A stretch of 48,449 bases of DNA from a virus: IMG/VR virus record IMGVR_UViG_3300018081_000002, positions 1-48,449 of that record. One strand, given 5' to 3'. Positions 34,742 to 44,319 of this stretch are shown here, piece by piece. The stretch's first letter is position 1; each line of letters begins with the position of its first letter. The notes beneath the pieces were generated by a model, which was not told the DNA's origin, did no database searches, and saw nothing but the letters and a program-made list of their open reading frames with translations. The translations under genes and the position numbers were made by a program.

Positions 34742-34754
34742 TTGGTGGGGGGTA
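34742..34754 (+). repeat. Dispersed G-tract repeat, copy 18
   Basis: Exact TTGGTGGGGGGTA followed by TTGTTTT and then the ATG of the next gene, one base after the preceding stop. As at 27206, no other ribosome binding site is visible. Confidence 0.92.
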
Positions 34755-34761
34755 TTGTTTT

Positions 34762-35865
34762 ATGGCGGCTACGAATCAGTGGAACGAGAACAGCCCCAAG
34801 GGCACGGACCTCATCTCCTCGGGGGACGACGAGATCCGGAAGTTCAAGTTGGACGTTCGCGAGCGTCTCAACCTCGAGCACTTCTGGGGTGTAGACCTCA
34901 CGCAGGACGGGAAGCACCGCCACATTACCCTCACGCCGGCGGGGGATGTCACTGCCATCACAGGTGGCGGAAACGTGATGACGGGGCCCGGAGGTGGAGG
35001 TTTAATCCATCTAAGTCAGACCTGGAACGGGCCCGCACACTACGACGGCCTGCGGATGGACATTACGGACGTGGCGTCTGCACCTGACAGCCACTTGATC
35101 CACATGACCCTGAACGGGGCCCCTGTCTTCACTATCTCGAAGACGGGCCTTGTGGTTGGAGGTGGCGGAGGTAGTGGGTCAGACATCTTCAACAACCCCG
35201 TCACCTTCGTCTCGACCACTCACTTCGTCGGCCAGTCGACCTTCGACTCCCACGCCACCTTCAATGGCGGTTTGACGTCGAACGCGACTTCCTACTTCAA
35301 TGGGGACACCAACTTCGCGACGGGACAAGTCCACTTCGGTGGACCTCAGCCCGTTGTCTTCGACACCCCCGTCATCTTCAACGGCCTCGCTACCTTCAAC
35401 GGGGGCACGTCGGGGGTGGGAGGCGGGGGAGCGGGAGGAGAAGCCTTTCCCATAGGGGCCGTGTTCCTCAGCGTAGTGGCAACTAGTCCTGTCACGATGC
35501 TCGGCTACGGTGCGTGGACCCAGTTCGGACAGGGGCGGATGCTCGTGGGCGTGAATCCAGGAGAGCCGGAGTTTGCGGCTCCGGAGCAGATAGGTGGAGA
35601 GAAGGCCCACACCTTGACGGAAGGTGAGCTGCCCTCTCACAACCACGACGGCTGGGATGGAGGTCACGTTCACAAGGGTTACTGGGGGGAGACGGAGAAC
35701 ATGCAGACAGCGGTTCCTCCGTCCGGATGGGTTGCTTCTGGTACCTCACCCGTGTGGACGGACATCGGCTACGCGGACGTACATGTAGGCCACAGGGGTG
35801 GCGGAGCAGCGCACAACAACTTGCCTCCGTACATCACTGTGTACATGTGGAAGCGCGTCGGCTAA
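34762..35865 (+). CDS. Tail fibre / collar-domain protein
   Basis: A 367-residue protein. A short N-terminal domain (DLISSGDDEIRKFKLDVRER) is followed by Gly- and Thr-rich beta repeats (HFVGQSTFDSHATFNGGLTS). The C-terminal 140 residues match the phage tail collar type: GAVFLSVVATSPVTMLGYGAW, then LPSHNHD and HNNLPPYITVYMWKRVG. This domain often forms trimeric fibre tips that bind the host. Confidence 0.75.
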   Translation: MAATNQWNENSPKGTDLISSGDDEIRKFKLDVRERLNLEHFWGVDLTQDGKHRHITLTPAGDVTAITGGGNVMTGPGGGGLIHLSQTWNGPAHYDGLRMDITDVASAPDSHLIHMTLNGAPVFTISKTGLVVGGGGGSGSDIFNNPVTFVSTTHFVGQSTFDSHATFNGGLTSNATSYFNGDTNFATGQVHFGGPQPVVFDTPVIFNGLATFNGGTSGVGGGGAGGEAFPIGAVFLSVVATSPVTMLGYGAWTQFGQGRMLVGVNPGEPEFAAPEQIGGEKAHTLTEGELPSHNHDGWDGGHVHKGYWGETENMQTAVPPSGWVASGTSPVWTDIGYADVHVGHRGGGAAHNNLPPYITVYMWKRVG

Positions 35866-37424
35866 TGCGAACTGGAGTCGCGTACAGGCAGACCCTCGAC
35901 ATCTACCCTACAGCTGGGATGATCACCCAGTTGCCAGCGAAAGAGCTTCCGCTCGGGGCCTCGCCCGACATGATGAACATGTGCGTGGTTGGCGGGTGTC
36001 TGAGGAAGCGGCCGGGTTACAAGCAGTTCCGACCAGCGAACGCTCCGTTTGACACCAGCGTGATGGGCCTCGCGAGTACAAGGGACGAGGCGAATAAGGT
36101 GCACCTATACGCGTGGTCCGAGACCGCGATGTACAAGTACGACCGGGACCTGTACGATTGGGTGCTGTGCTCAGGGCCCGCGTTCACGGGAGGCGGGGAG
36201 AACCTGTTTACGTGGGAAGTAAGCCAGAACAGCATCGTCGCCTCGCAGGGCATCGATCCGGTCATCCGTACACCGTTCACCACGACCTACGCCGTCCTAA
36301 GTCCCGACTGCCCTCCGGCCAGGTACATGACAAGGGGAGCGGACAGGCTCCTGCTGGGAGACACACTGGAGGCTGGTATCCGGAAGCCTTTCAGGATAAG
36401 ACGGTGTGTTGCAGGAGACCATACGGATTGGACGGGAGTAGGGAGCGGGTTTACGGACCTGGCCGAGTCTCCCTACCACGTGTACAACCTCCGGAAGATT
36501 GGGACGCGGATCGCAGCGTACACAGAGAAGATCGTGTGGATCGGAGTGCGGACGGGAAACGCAGCGGCTCCGATCGAGTGGCAGCCGATCATCACGGAGA
36601 GTGGGCTGCTAGCTCCACACACTGTAACGGGTCGACGGAATCTACACGTGTATCTGGGAACGGATGACGTGTACGAGTTTAACGGGACGGGTGCCACTGG
36701 CGTCGCTGGAGCAGTAATCGACGAGTTGTATCGACAGATCAACTCCGAGTTCGAACACATGATGTTCGGGGAGTGCTTGAACGAGACGCAGGAAGCCCTC
36801 TTCTTCATCGTCAGCGGACATCATCGCACTCCGGATCGGGTGTGGGCCTATAACTGGGGCCGTGGGGCGTGGTACCCCTGGACGGTCAACGGACCGAAGT
36901 GCAGCACTCTACACAGGGTAGGGAACACCGCTATATGGGACGCTTTCCCCATTCCCTGGGACACCTTCCAGCTGGAGTGGGACGCTGTATCCCTAAGCTC
37001 TGCGTACCCCGCTCTGTTGACAGGACACACGGATGGCAGGGTTTACGTGTGGAACCATGGGCATTTGAGCGATGATGGACTCGCGATCCCCTGTTACTGG
37101 AGCAGCAAGGAGTTTAGTGCGGGGGATGTGAGCAACGAGTTCCAGGGACGACAGATCACCCTCCGCAGCGTGACGGTCTCCTATAAGAGCAGCGGCTCCG
37201 AGATGAACGTGGATTTCTTCTACCGCTCGGATGGCGGACTGTGGCAGGGCCCCTTTCCTAAGGTGATCCCTGCTCAGACGGCAGGGGATCGGACCTTCAC
37301 GGTAGACGACCAGATTAGCGGGGGCAGGGTCCAGTTCCGTATTGCGCATTGGTCCGCTACTGAGTCCATCATCATCAATAGCTTCCACCCGGAGATCGAG
37401 ATCCGGGACTACCAGGCGCGCTGA
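35865..37424 (+). CDS. Beta-propeller-like tail protein
   Basis: A 519-residue protein from ATG 35865 (TAATG overlap). Repeated YxWxxGRG/YVWNHG-type strands (KVHLYAWSETAMYKYDRDLY, WAYNWGRGAWYPWTV, GRVYVWNHGHL) suggest a beta-propeller, as in short-tail hub or nozzle proteins of podoviruses. The N-terminus LDIYPTAGMITQLPAKELPL resembles tail stabilisation proteins. It probably builds the tail tube tip. Confidence 0.6.
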   Translation: MRTGVAYRQTLDIYPTAGMITQLPAKELPLGASPDMMNMCVVGGCLRKRPGYKQFRPANAPFDTSVMGLASTRDEANKVHLYAWSETAMYKYDRDLYDWVLCSGPAFTGGGENLFTWEVSQNSIVASQGIDPVIRTPFTTTYAVLSPDCPPARYMTRGADRLLLGDTLEAGIRKPFRIRRCVAGDHTDWTGVGSGFTDLAESPYHVYNLRKIGTRIAAYTEKIVWIGVRTGNAAAPIEWQPIITESGLLAPHTVTGRRNLHVYLGTDDVYEFNGTGATGVAGAVIDELYRQINSEFEHMMFGECLNETQEALFFIVSGHHRTPDRVWAYNWGRGAWYPWTVNGPKCSTLHRVGNTAIWDAFPIPWDTFQLEWDAVSLSSAYPALLTGHTDGRVYVWNHGHLSDDGLAIPCYWSSKEFSAGDVSNEFQGRQITLRSVTVSYKSSGSEMNVDFFYRSDGGLWQGPFPKVIPAQTAGDRTFTVDDQISGGRVQFRIAHWSATESIIINSFHPEIEIRDYQAR

Positions 37425-39166
37425 TGGCGCTAAAGCTCCCATACGACTTTCCGTTGGAGCCTCCTCTGGAGGCCTATACACGGAAGTACTTCGAGGAGAT
37501 GGTTGTCCTCATTCAGAAGCACTTCGAGCTGATCTCCGGGACTGTCAACAACCTAAGCGGACCGGATGGCATTGGTGGGGGGCCACACGCCACGACCCAC
37601 TACGTTACGGGGAACGACCCGGTAGACGTGACGAAGTTGGACGGGTTTCCCGGTGGGACGACTACCTTCCTCCGGGACGACGGGACCTTTGCCGCTGTTA
37701 CGGGAGTCGCTGGCCCGCCTGGACCCGCAGGTCCGCAGGGTCCACAAGGCGAGACCGGTCCTCCACTCAACATCCAGGGCTCTCTGCCTCCAGGTACTCC
37801 CCTCCCCCCGACCGGCGAGCCGGGAGACGCGTGGATCGACGAGGACGACGGGCACATCTGGGTCTGGGATGAGGACACTGGGACCTGGGTCGACGCTGGG
37901 CAGTTCGTCGGCCCAGCGGGACCTGCAGGACCTCCGGGGCCCGAGGGGCCAATGCCCCCTCTCACCGAGACGTTTATCACGTTGGAGGGTGAGCCTACCC
38001 TTCCCAACTCGGTGCAGCTGGTGGCAGGGGACAACGTCATCCTTGACAGCTCCGTTCCAGGTCAGATCATCGTGAACTCCTCCGGAGGTGTCGGTGGAGG
38101 AATGAATCTGGACTACCTGGGCAACTTTACCAGCGGCCCAGTGTACTACGACGGGGACATCGTAATCGGTCCGGACAACATCGCGTACATGTGCGTGGTT
38201 GACGGCACAACCACGCCTCCCGAACCGTGGCCGGGAGTAGGGATGGCCTCAGCCGTCGGACCTCCCGGACCACAAGGGCCACAAGGGCCACAGGGAGATC
38301 CTGGCACCAGCGCCGCGATCGTTGCGGACGCGACGTATTGGACAGTCAGCAACCACGCCGCCTTGAGCCAGGAGCGGGCGCTCAACCTGTTGGCCAACGG
38401 CTACGTGAAGTCGACGTATGGAGAGCCCTCGACAATTGCCGTGATTCCGGTGGCCGAAGGGGGAACGGGGGCGACGGAGCCAACGCAGGCCCGCGCGAAC
38501 CTGGGTTGTGGGAACGTGGCCACCCAGAACTATAATGGGAGCTCGGCTTACTTCCTACGGGGCGACGGGGTGTGGGCGACGATACCGGACCAAATCCCGC
38601 AGAACCTTGTGGCTATCTTCTTCCAAGCGTGCCCCGCTGGCTGGGCTCGTGTGGCGCAGTGGGACGGCTACTTCCTCCGTGCAGCCCCAGCGTACACCGG
38701 AGTGGCTAATCCCGCGAACAACCACTACCATGGAGCGGATGGCGGCCTGATCACGCCAGCCCACACCCATACGGCCGCTGGCCTCACCCTTCCGAGCCAC
38801 AACCATGGGGGCTTGGTCGGGATCGATGGGCGGACGGATAACGATGGGGAACACAGCCACCCGTTCGGAGTACACGGTACCACGGGGATGAACAATCAGG
38901 GTAACATGAACGTGGACGGTGGTAATAGTGGGTTCATGTCACGTGGGGACCACAACCATAACATTGACATCAGTGATAACACTGCGAACGCGGGTCTACA
39001 CTCCCACCACCTCGCGATCACGGGTACGATCCCCTCGGACTACGGACAGGGGATTAACGGGTCAGTCTCCACCGCGCCGGCCGTTGCGGTCACCGGAAAC
39101 ACGGGTTGGGCTACGGCTACCTCGTACCCAGCGTTCTTTGACGTTGTCTATTGCTACAAGCTATGA
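37424..39166 (+). CDS. Collagen-like tail fibre protein
   Basis: A 580-residue protein with at least three collagen-like Gly-X-Y runs (GPPGPAGPQGPQGETGPP near residue 90, GPAGPAGPPGPEGP near 163, GPPGPQGPQGPQGDPG near 280) that should form triple helices. The C-terminal 150 residues are His/Gly/Asn-rich with HTAAGLTLPSHNHGG and HSHPFGVHG, a collar or gp12/gp37-like tip. It binds the cell surface. It ends in an ATGA overlap with the next gene. Confidence 0.8.
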   Translation: MALKLPYDFPLEPPLEAYTRKYFEEMVVLIQKHFELISGTVNNLSGPDGIGGGPHATTHYVTGNDPVDVTKLDGFPGGTTTFLRDDGTFAAVTGVAGPPGPAGPQGPQGETGPPLNIQGSLPPGTPLPPTGEPGDAWIDEDDGHIWVWDEDTGTWVDAGQFVGPAGPAGPPGPEGPMPPLTETFITLEGEPTLPNSVQLVAGDNVILDSSVPGQIIVNSSGGVGGGMNLDYLGNFTSGPVYYDGDIVIGPDNIAYMCVVDGTTTPPEPWPGVGMASAVGPPGPQGPQGPQGDPGTSAAIVADATYWTVSNHAALSQERALNLLANGYVKSTYGEPSTIAVIPVAEGGTGATEPTQARANLGCGNVATQNYNGSSAYFLRGDGVWATIPDQIPQNLVAIFFQACPAGWARVAQWDGYFLRAAPAYTGVANPANNHYHGADGGLITPAHTHTAAGLTLPSHNHGGLVGIDGRTDNDGEHSHPFGVHGTTGMNNQGNMNVDGGNSGFMSRGDHNHNIDISDNTANAGLHSHHLAITGTIPSDYGQGINGSVSTAPAVAVTGNTGWATATSYPAFFDVVYCYKL

Positions 39167-39507
39167 TCCTCAACCTCACGGATGAACAGGGAAAGGTTCA
39201 CTTCGAGTTCCTCTTTGTGGGCTTCGTACTCGGAGGCTCACTACAGGATAAGAAGGGAATGCCACTCCTCCGCAAGGAGGTCGCCCTCTTCATGAAGTTT
39301 GAGGAGATCAGCGAGCCCAAGCCGTGTGGGAAGAAGTTGCCGAACGGAGAGCTGGAGCGGATCCTCACTGGAAGCCAGATTGAGATCACGCTGGACGAGT
39401 TCGACATGCTGTACAACTACCTCAGCGCCGTCGCGTGGCAGACCGGGACGCCAGCGAAGCTCGCTGTAGAGACGATTGACTGGTTGCGTAGCCATGGCAA
39501 TTCCTGA
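39163..39507 (+). CDS. Hypothetical protein between fibre genes
   Basis: A 114-residue mixed alpha/beta protein ([40 protein letters not shown]). It starts by ATGA overlap with the upstream fibre and overlaps the next fibre by 14 bases. A fibre assembly chaperone would fit the position, but this is only inferred. Confidence 0.5.
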   Translation: MILNLTDEQGKVHFEFLFVGFVLGGSLQDKKGMPLLRKEVALFMKFEEISEPKPCGKKLPNGELERILTGSQIEITLDEFDMLYNYLSAVAWQTGTPAKLAVETIDWLRSHGNS

Positions 39508-41659
39508 TCCTTCAACAACGGAGTGGGTCCCGATCTGGAACCCTGTGAGCGAGGGTCCTGTTGGTCCGCAAGGGCCACAAGGGATCCAGGGTCCGCAAGG
39601 GATCCAGGGTATACAGGGTATACAGGGTATACAGGGACCGCAGGGCACACCAGGTGAGATGTGGTTTGCTGGAGCCGGAGTCCCGGCCGGGAACCTGGCC
39701 GGTAGTGCTGTCGGGGACTGGTACCTCAACACGACTAACGGGGACGTGTACGAGAAGACCGCCGCGAGCGTGTGGACCCTCCGAGGGAACATCAAGGGCA
39801 CGCCGGGGGAGAAGTGGTTCTCGGGAGCGGGGGCCCCCGCGGGCGCAACGGGAGCCGTAGGCGACTGGTACCTGAACACGACCAACGGCGATGTCTACGA
39901 GAAGACGGGGGCGTCCACATGGACGTTGATCACCAACATCAGGGGCCCGCAGGGTGTTCAGGGTATTCAAGGGCCGCAGGGTATCCAGGGGCCTAAGGGC
40001 GATCAGGGACCATCGGGAAGTGTTGGCCAGCATCATCCTACGCACGAGCCGGGTGGTACTGACTACTTGGTCAACTCGGTGTGGACGAACGTCGCCAACA
40101 CGTTCACGCAAGACCAGACTATCAGTAAGGATATCCCACGCATCGGGTTGAACCACCCCGCGGGTGGACCCGGTAACAAGCTATGGCGGATCGCTGCCAC
40201 CGGGACTGAGTTCCTTGTGGCGGCGATGGACGATGCTGGGGCGGTGGCCGCATCGCAGCCGCTCACGCTCAACCGTGACGGGACTACGACTCTTAGCGCA
40301 CGTCTGGTCGTCAGCGGGGCCGGTACCGGTAACCTCGGCCACGTGTCCGGCCAATTCGTGGGACGACTGGTGATTGACTCCGGACAGAGTTTCGCCGGTC
40401 TTGAAGTCATCGGGAAGTATGCCGCGGGTACGCACGCCGGAATTGTTCTCCACGAACCGGCTGGTGCCGTAGATGCAAAGAGGTGGCGCATCAACAACTA
40501 TCTCGGCACGTTAAGTTTGGAACGGTTGAACGATGCCGAGACTGGTGTAGTGAATACCGCGTTGCTCTTGAAGGCGGATGCGTCGGTCGATGTGGGTGGG
40601 CACCTGAAGACCAAGGGGAACATTTATCCGGGGATGGACGGCACCGCGATTCAGAGCAGTTTCTATCTCCAAGGCAACACCACTTACGGCCTCTGGTGCA
40701 GCACCGGCCTCTACCTCTCGTTCGGCCTGTGGACCGCCGCGCATGTGATTTGCGGCACGTATATGACGGTCGGCACGTATATGACAGTCGGCACCACGCT
40801 GAGTTGCGGCACCGATTTTTCCGCTGGAGGGTCGATTGGCTGCACGTCGAACATATGGCGCAACAATCTTCACCCGACCGGAGGGTTGTACCCCGGTGAT
40901 TACACAACGGCGCTGCAACAGTCGGCGTGGGGCTTGTGGGGGCATCCAAGCTACGGACTGTTCAGTAACACGGGTCTGTATCTAACGGCAGGTCTGACGG
41001 CGGCGGCGGTGAATTGTACCGGTACGTTAACCTTAGCGGGGTCCGTGTGGCACGTCAGTAGTGATGGCTGGCAGCGTCTCCACTATGGGTGGGGTGGCCC
41101 AACCTACATCAAAGGCAACGGCATCGTGTTCCGGAAAACGACCACCGGGGCAGATGATCAGGATGTTGGCTCGTTCAGTGCAACAGATAGCCAATTCTAC
41201 GCCAACCATGGCGTGAAATCGATCGGGTATGGTTGTCGTGCGGGTATCTATGCAGCTGGGTATGGGAGTTGGTTCAACTTCAACTGGACCGGCGCTATCC
41301 AATGCTGGATTGATGCGAGCTACGTAGGCGATATCACGCTTGCCTCTGACGCACGCCTCAAGCGGGACTTCACGCCGCTGGTAGGAAGTCTTGACAAAGT
41401 GTTGCAGATGCGTCCAGGCTCGTTCTATTTCCGGCCGATCGGAGAGGACGTTGAAGCCGATCCCCATCTGCGTCTCGGGTTGCTCGCGCAGGACGTACAA
41501 CTGGTCGCGCCGGAGTTGGTTCGGAATACTGGGATGGAAACACCCTTGACCCCAGACGGCATGTTCCAAATCAACTATCTGGAAATGATCCCAATGCTTG
41601 TCGCTGCCATTCAGGAGTTGGAGCAGCGTGTCGCAGCGTTCGAAGGAGAATCAGAATGA
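39494..41659 (+). CDS. Collagen-like tail fibre with S74 chaperone domain
   Basis: A 721-residue protein. The N-terminal collagen-like part includes [19 protein letters not shown] and a nearly exact duplication of a [16 protein letters not shown] module. The centre is beta-rich with a tandem 18-base duplication at 40754-40789 (GTYMTV twice). The C-terminal 100 residues from SDARLKRDF (about residue 616) are a peptidase S74 intramolecular chaperone, with the Ser and Lys of the self-cleavage site visible and [15 protein letters not shown]. It trimerises the fibre and is then released. Confidence 0.85.
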   Translation: MAIPDPSTTEWVPIWNPVSEGPVGPQGPQGIQGPQGIQGIQGIQGIQGPQGTPGEMWFAGAGVPAGNLAGSAVGDWYLNTTNGDVYEKTAASVWTLRGNIKGTPGEKWFSGAGAPAGATGAVGDWYLNTTNGDVYEKTGASTWTLITNIRGPQGVQGIQGPQGIQGPKGDQGPSGSVGQHHPTHEPGGTDYLVNSVWTNVANTFTQDQTISKDIPRIGLNHPAGGPGNKLWRIAATGTEFLVAAMDDAGAVAASQPLTLNRDGTTTLSARLVVSGAGTGNLGHVSGQFVGRLVIDSGQSFAGLEVIGKYAAGTHAGIVLHEPAGAVDAKRWRINNYLGTLSLERLNDAETGVVNTALLLKADASVDVGGHLKTKGNIYPGMDGTAIQSSFYLQGNTTYGLWCSTGLYLSFGLWTAAHVICGTYMTVGTYMTVGTTLSCGTDFSAGGSIGCTSNIWRNNLHPTGGLYPGDYTTALQQSAWGLWGHPSYGLFSNTGLYLTAGLTAAAVNCTGTLTLAGSVWHVSSDGWQRLHYGWGGPTYIKGNGIVFRKTTTGADDQDVGSFSATDSQFYANHGVKSIGYGCRAGIYAAGYGSWFNFNWTGAIQCWIDASYVGDITLASDARLKRDFTPLVGSLDKVLQMRPGSFYFRPIGEDVEADPHLRLGLLAQDVQLVAPELVRNTGMETPLTPDGMFQINYLEMIPMLVAAIQELEQRVAAFEGESE

Positions 41660-42141
41660 CCATGTCCGAAAGCACGTTGCAGATGATGCTGGCAAAAGAC
41701 CCAGCCTTCCTCAATCGGTTGAACTACCTGATGCTGCAGACGGCGCGAACGGTGAAAGAGGAACCCGCTGACACACCGTACCACTACAAGCGCACGACGT
41801 ACGCCTCACAGGTGCTCTCCAACTCCGCGTTGATGGTGTCGCAAGCCGCTTCTACCGTTGTTGGCGGCATCAACCTGATTGGCACAGTGGAGTTGAATGA
41901 TGACGGCGTGACGACCACAGCGTCCGATGCTGCCATCCTCAGCCAGGTATCCACATTCTGGAACGCATTGTCCAGTGTGGACACAATGGACGACCCTAAC
42001 CAGCAGCCCCCAACGTACCCGTTCCCGCCGCAGAATCTCGTCGGCACGGGGATAACGGTACCCACAGCACGAGTACCCGAGGAGACAAATGGACCAGCAA
42101 CCGTTAAACCTACAAGCAAAGTACGAACTGAGCCTCGATGA
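41656..42141 (+). CDS. Hypothetical tail-region protein
   Basis: A 161-residue protein coupled to the fibre by ATGA. The first part is helical ([20 protein letters not shown]), followed by Ser/Thr-rich sequence and a Pro-rich end. Not recognised. A short gene starts in its last 55 bases. Confidence 0.55.
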   Translation: MTMSESTLQMMLAKDPAFLNRLNYLMLQTARTVKEEPADTPYHYKRTTYASQVLSNSALMVSQAASTVVGGINLIGTVELNDDGVTTTASDAAILSQVSTFWNALSSVDTMDDPNQQPPTYPFPPQNLVGTGITVPTARVPEETNGPATVKPTSKVRTEPR

Positions 42142-42268
42142 GCTGTACAAGATCATCGGCGAACTCGAAGTGATGCGTCGGAAGCAGCAACAGATAATCG
42201 CACAGCTGGCAGAGAAGCATGACGACCACAGCGATCGATCCGGTCCACGTCCCGTTGAAGGTCCTTGA
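42089..42268 (+). CDS. Small coiled-coil protein
   Basis: A 59-residue gene overlapping both neighbours. ATG 42089 has GAGGAG upstream. Residues 14-43 form a strong heptad pattern ([31 protein letters not shown]). The last 15 residues overlap the next gene and look disordered. Function unknown. Confidence 0.55.
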   Translation: MDQQPLNLQAKYELSLDELYKIIGELEVMRRKQQQIIAQLAEKHDDHSDRSGPRPVEGP

Positions 42269-42701
42269 GTTCCAGTCGCTGGAGGATATCCAGAGGATTC
42301 TGGCACTCTACGACGGCCTCAAGGTCCCGAAGCAGGACCGCAGCCAGTTCGCGTGGCACCTAACGCAGGATCGCGCGTCCTGGTTCCTCGAGGTAGGGGA
42401 CTCTGGATTGGTCTACTTCACAAACGTCTTGCCCCAGAACAGAGCGACCCTCAACGTTGTGTTCTGGGACCAGAAGCTTGGGAAGGAACGAGTGGCCGTG
42501 ACCCGCGAGGCCTGCCGCTTGGCCTGCGAGGAGCTGGGCCTCCAGCGGATCGGGGCCCAGATGAAGTGGAGTAACCGCGTCTTGAGGGACTTCCTCAAAC
42601 GTGTGGGCCTCATCTGGGAAGGGACTATCCGTCGGGGATGGTTGGATGAGAAGGGTTTTGAGGACATGATCTTGCTCGGAGTGATACGAGAGGAACTCTG
42701 A
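42219..42701 (+). CDS. GNAT-fold acyltransferase-like protein
   Basis: A 160-residue protein whose C-terminal part LKRVGLIWEGTIRRGWLDEK-GFEDMILLGVIREEL closely follows the end of GNAT acetyltransferases (G-F-x-x-E-G-x-x-R ... D ... LG-x-x-R-E). The acetyl-CoA loop is not obvious, so it may be a divergent or structural relative. GNAT-like proteins near tail genes occur in other podophages. Confidence 0.6.
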   Translation: MTTTAIDPVHVPLKVLEFQSLEDIQRILALYDGLKVPKQDRSQFAWHLTQDRASWFLEVGDSGLVYFTNVLPQNRATLNVVFWDQKLGKERVAVTREACRLACEELGLQRIGAQMKWSNRVLRDFLKRVGLIWEGTIRRGWLDEKGFEDMILLGVIREEL

Positions 42702-42702
42702 C

Positions 42703-44319
42703 ATGGCACTCGCAAACGATTACTTCGGGCTGGATACGCTGGGCTACGATCCGTATCACCAGCAGAAGCTGGACACATTGTCCCGTTACCAACAGATGGA
42801 CTCGCTGCTCCAGCAGCAGACCCAGACTCCTACAGGGACGCAGACGCGGACTGCTGCGACTCCGACACCCACTACCACTGCGACTGCACAGCCGACGCAG
42901 TACTCCAATACCGGGATCAGTGGGATGGGAGATCTGGCCTCCTTCTTCTCCACACTGGGGACGGGTGGTAACTACCAACCTCAGAGTATCATCGATCGCC
43001 CAGGAGGTACAGGGGACACGAGTGGAGCTCCACGTGGAGGTTCAAATCCCTGTCCAGAGGGCTACGTTCAGGAGCAGGACGGATCGTGTCATCAACTCCC
43101 ACCTCCTGGGGACAGCACGTATGACCCTAACGGGAGCCCGCAGCCTAACGACCCCAACGCTCCTTGTCCCTCTGGACAGGTCAGGAACAGTCAAGGATAC
43201 TGCACCTGGGGGCAGAAACCTGAAGGAGGTGGCTGTCCTCGTGGGATGCATGTAGAAAATGGGGTCTGTGTAACGGACAACCCGGACGCACCGGAGCGCG
43301 AGAGCCCGACTGGTACTGCAGTCAACAACATCTACACCTCGGGGAACATTCCCCCAGACATCCAGGCACTGCGGAAGGCCCTCGGAGCCTTCTTCACCCA
43401 GAACTTCAACGCGACGACCCCAGGGTACGAGGGAAACCTGATGATGGGGGGAAGCCCCTACATGGACCAGGCGGCCGCTGCGGGCGCGCAGGGTGCTTCG
43501 ACGACCAACAAGTACGGCGGCCTGTTCGAGAGCCTTATCGGCCAGATGCAGGGTGCATTCCCTGGGTACCAGGATCAGCTCAACGCGATCGACACGCAGG
43601 GGAAGGGGCAGCTTGAGGACGTAGGCGCTCAGATCCGGGAGCAGTACGGAGCGATGGGCCTCGGCGCCGGCTCCGACGTAGCGGAGGCCGTGGCCAGGGG
43701 TCAGGGGCGGACGATCGCGGACATGAACGTGGCGAAGGGCAACGTATTGCAGAGCGCCTGGGAAGGACAGCAGAACAGGTTGCTCGGGGGAGCGGGGATT
43801 ATCCCGGGGATGACGACAGCGCAGTCATCGGGATACGGGCAGTACGGCAACCTTCTCGCTCAGCTGGCCGGCATGGATCTGGGTATCCAGGAAGGCAACA
43901 TCACAAGGCCCTACAACGAGTTCATCCGCCAGCAGGAGAACCCGTACATGAACTACGCTCTCGGCCTCGCAACGGGCTTCCCACCGAATCCCAACCCCAA
44001 GCCGGTGGTGCAGGGTAGCAACACCATGAGCTGGCTCGGACCCTTGATGGGTACCCTCGGCGCGGCGGCGATCGGTCTGTCGGACATAGACGAGAAGGAA
44101 GACATTGTGCCGTTCCGTGGCAGCACCCTTGCGGGCCTCCGGCAGTTGGATGTGAGCACTTGGCGGTATAAGGGTGAAGAGACCGTCCACATCGGCCCGA
44201 TGGCTCAGGACATGAAGCGAGTGTTCGGAGTGGGCGACGGGAAGACGATCCACCTCGTAGACGTGATGGGAATCCTGATCGCAGCTGCGAAGGAGATGGC
44301 CGATGCCCAAAATTCGTGA
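42703..44319 (+). CDS. Virion protein with C-terminal S74-like domain
   Basis: A 538-residue protein. The N-terminus is Gln/Thr-rich (QQQTQTPTGTQTRTAATPTP); the centre has repeated Cys-containing C-P-x-G/x-Q modules (PCPEGYVQEQDGSCHQLPPP, PCPSGQVRNSQGYCTWG). The last 80 residues from SDIDEKEDIVPF (about residue 460) match the S74 chaperone pattern (WRYKGEETVHIGPMAQDMKR, VDVMGILIAAAKEM). It is probably an injected or spike protein. The domain is the second S74-type in this genome. Confidence 0.7.
   Translation: MALANDYFGLDTLGYDPYHQQKLDTLSRYQQMDSLLQQQTQTPTGTQTRTAATPTPTTTATAQPTQYSNTGISGMGDLASFFSTLGTGGNYQPQSIIDRPGGTGDTSGAPRGGSNPCPEGYVQEQDGSCHQLPPPGDSTYDPNGSPQPNDPNAPCPSGQVRNSQGYCTWGQKPEGGGCPRGMHVENGVCVTDNPDAPERESPTGTAVNNIYTSGNIPPDIQALRKALGAFFTQNFNATTPGYEGNLMMGGSPYMDQAAAAGAQGASTTNKYGGLFESLIGQMQGAFPGYQDQLNAIDTQGKGQLEDVGAQIREQYGAMGLGAGSDVAEAVARGQGRTIADMNVAKGNVLQSAWEGQQNRLLGGAGIIPGMTTAQSSGYGQYGNLLAQLAGMDLGIQEGNITRPYNEFIRQQENPYMNYALGLATGFPPNPNPKPVVQGSNTMSWLGPLMGTLGAAAIGLSDIDEKEDIVPFRGSTLAGLRQLDVSTWRYKGEETVHIGPMAQDMKRVFGVGDGKTIHLVDVMGILIAAAKEMADAQNS

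Noticed and set aside
37572-37586. ATTGGTGGGGGGCC in the collagen-like fibre gene
   Set aside because: Matches only up to the G run and encodes Gly residues in a Gly-rich protein.
40063-40497. 144-codon leftward frame opposite the S74 fibre
   Set aside because: Antisense shadow of a clear gene.
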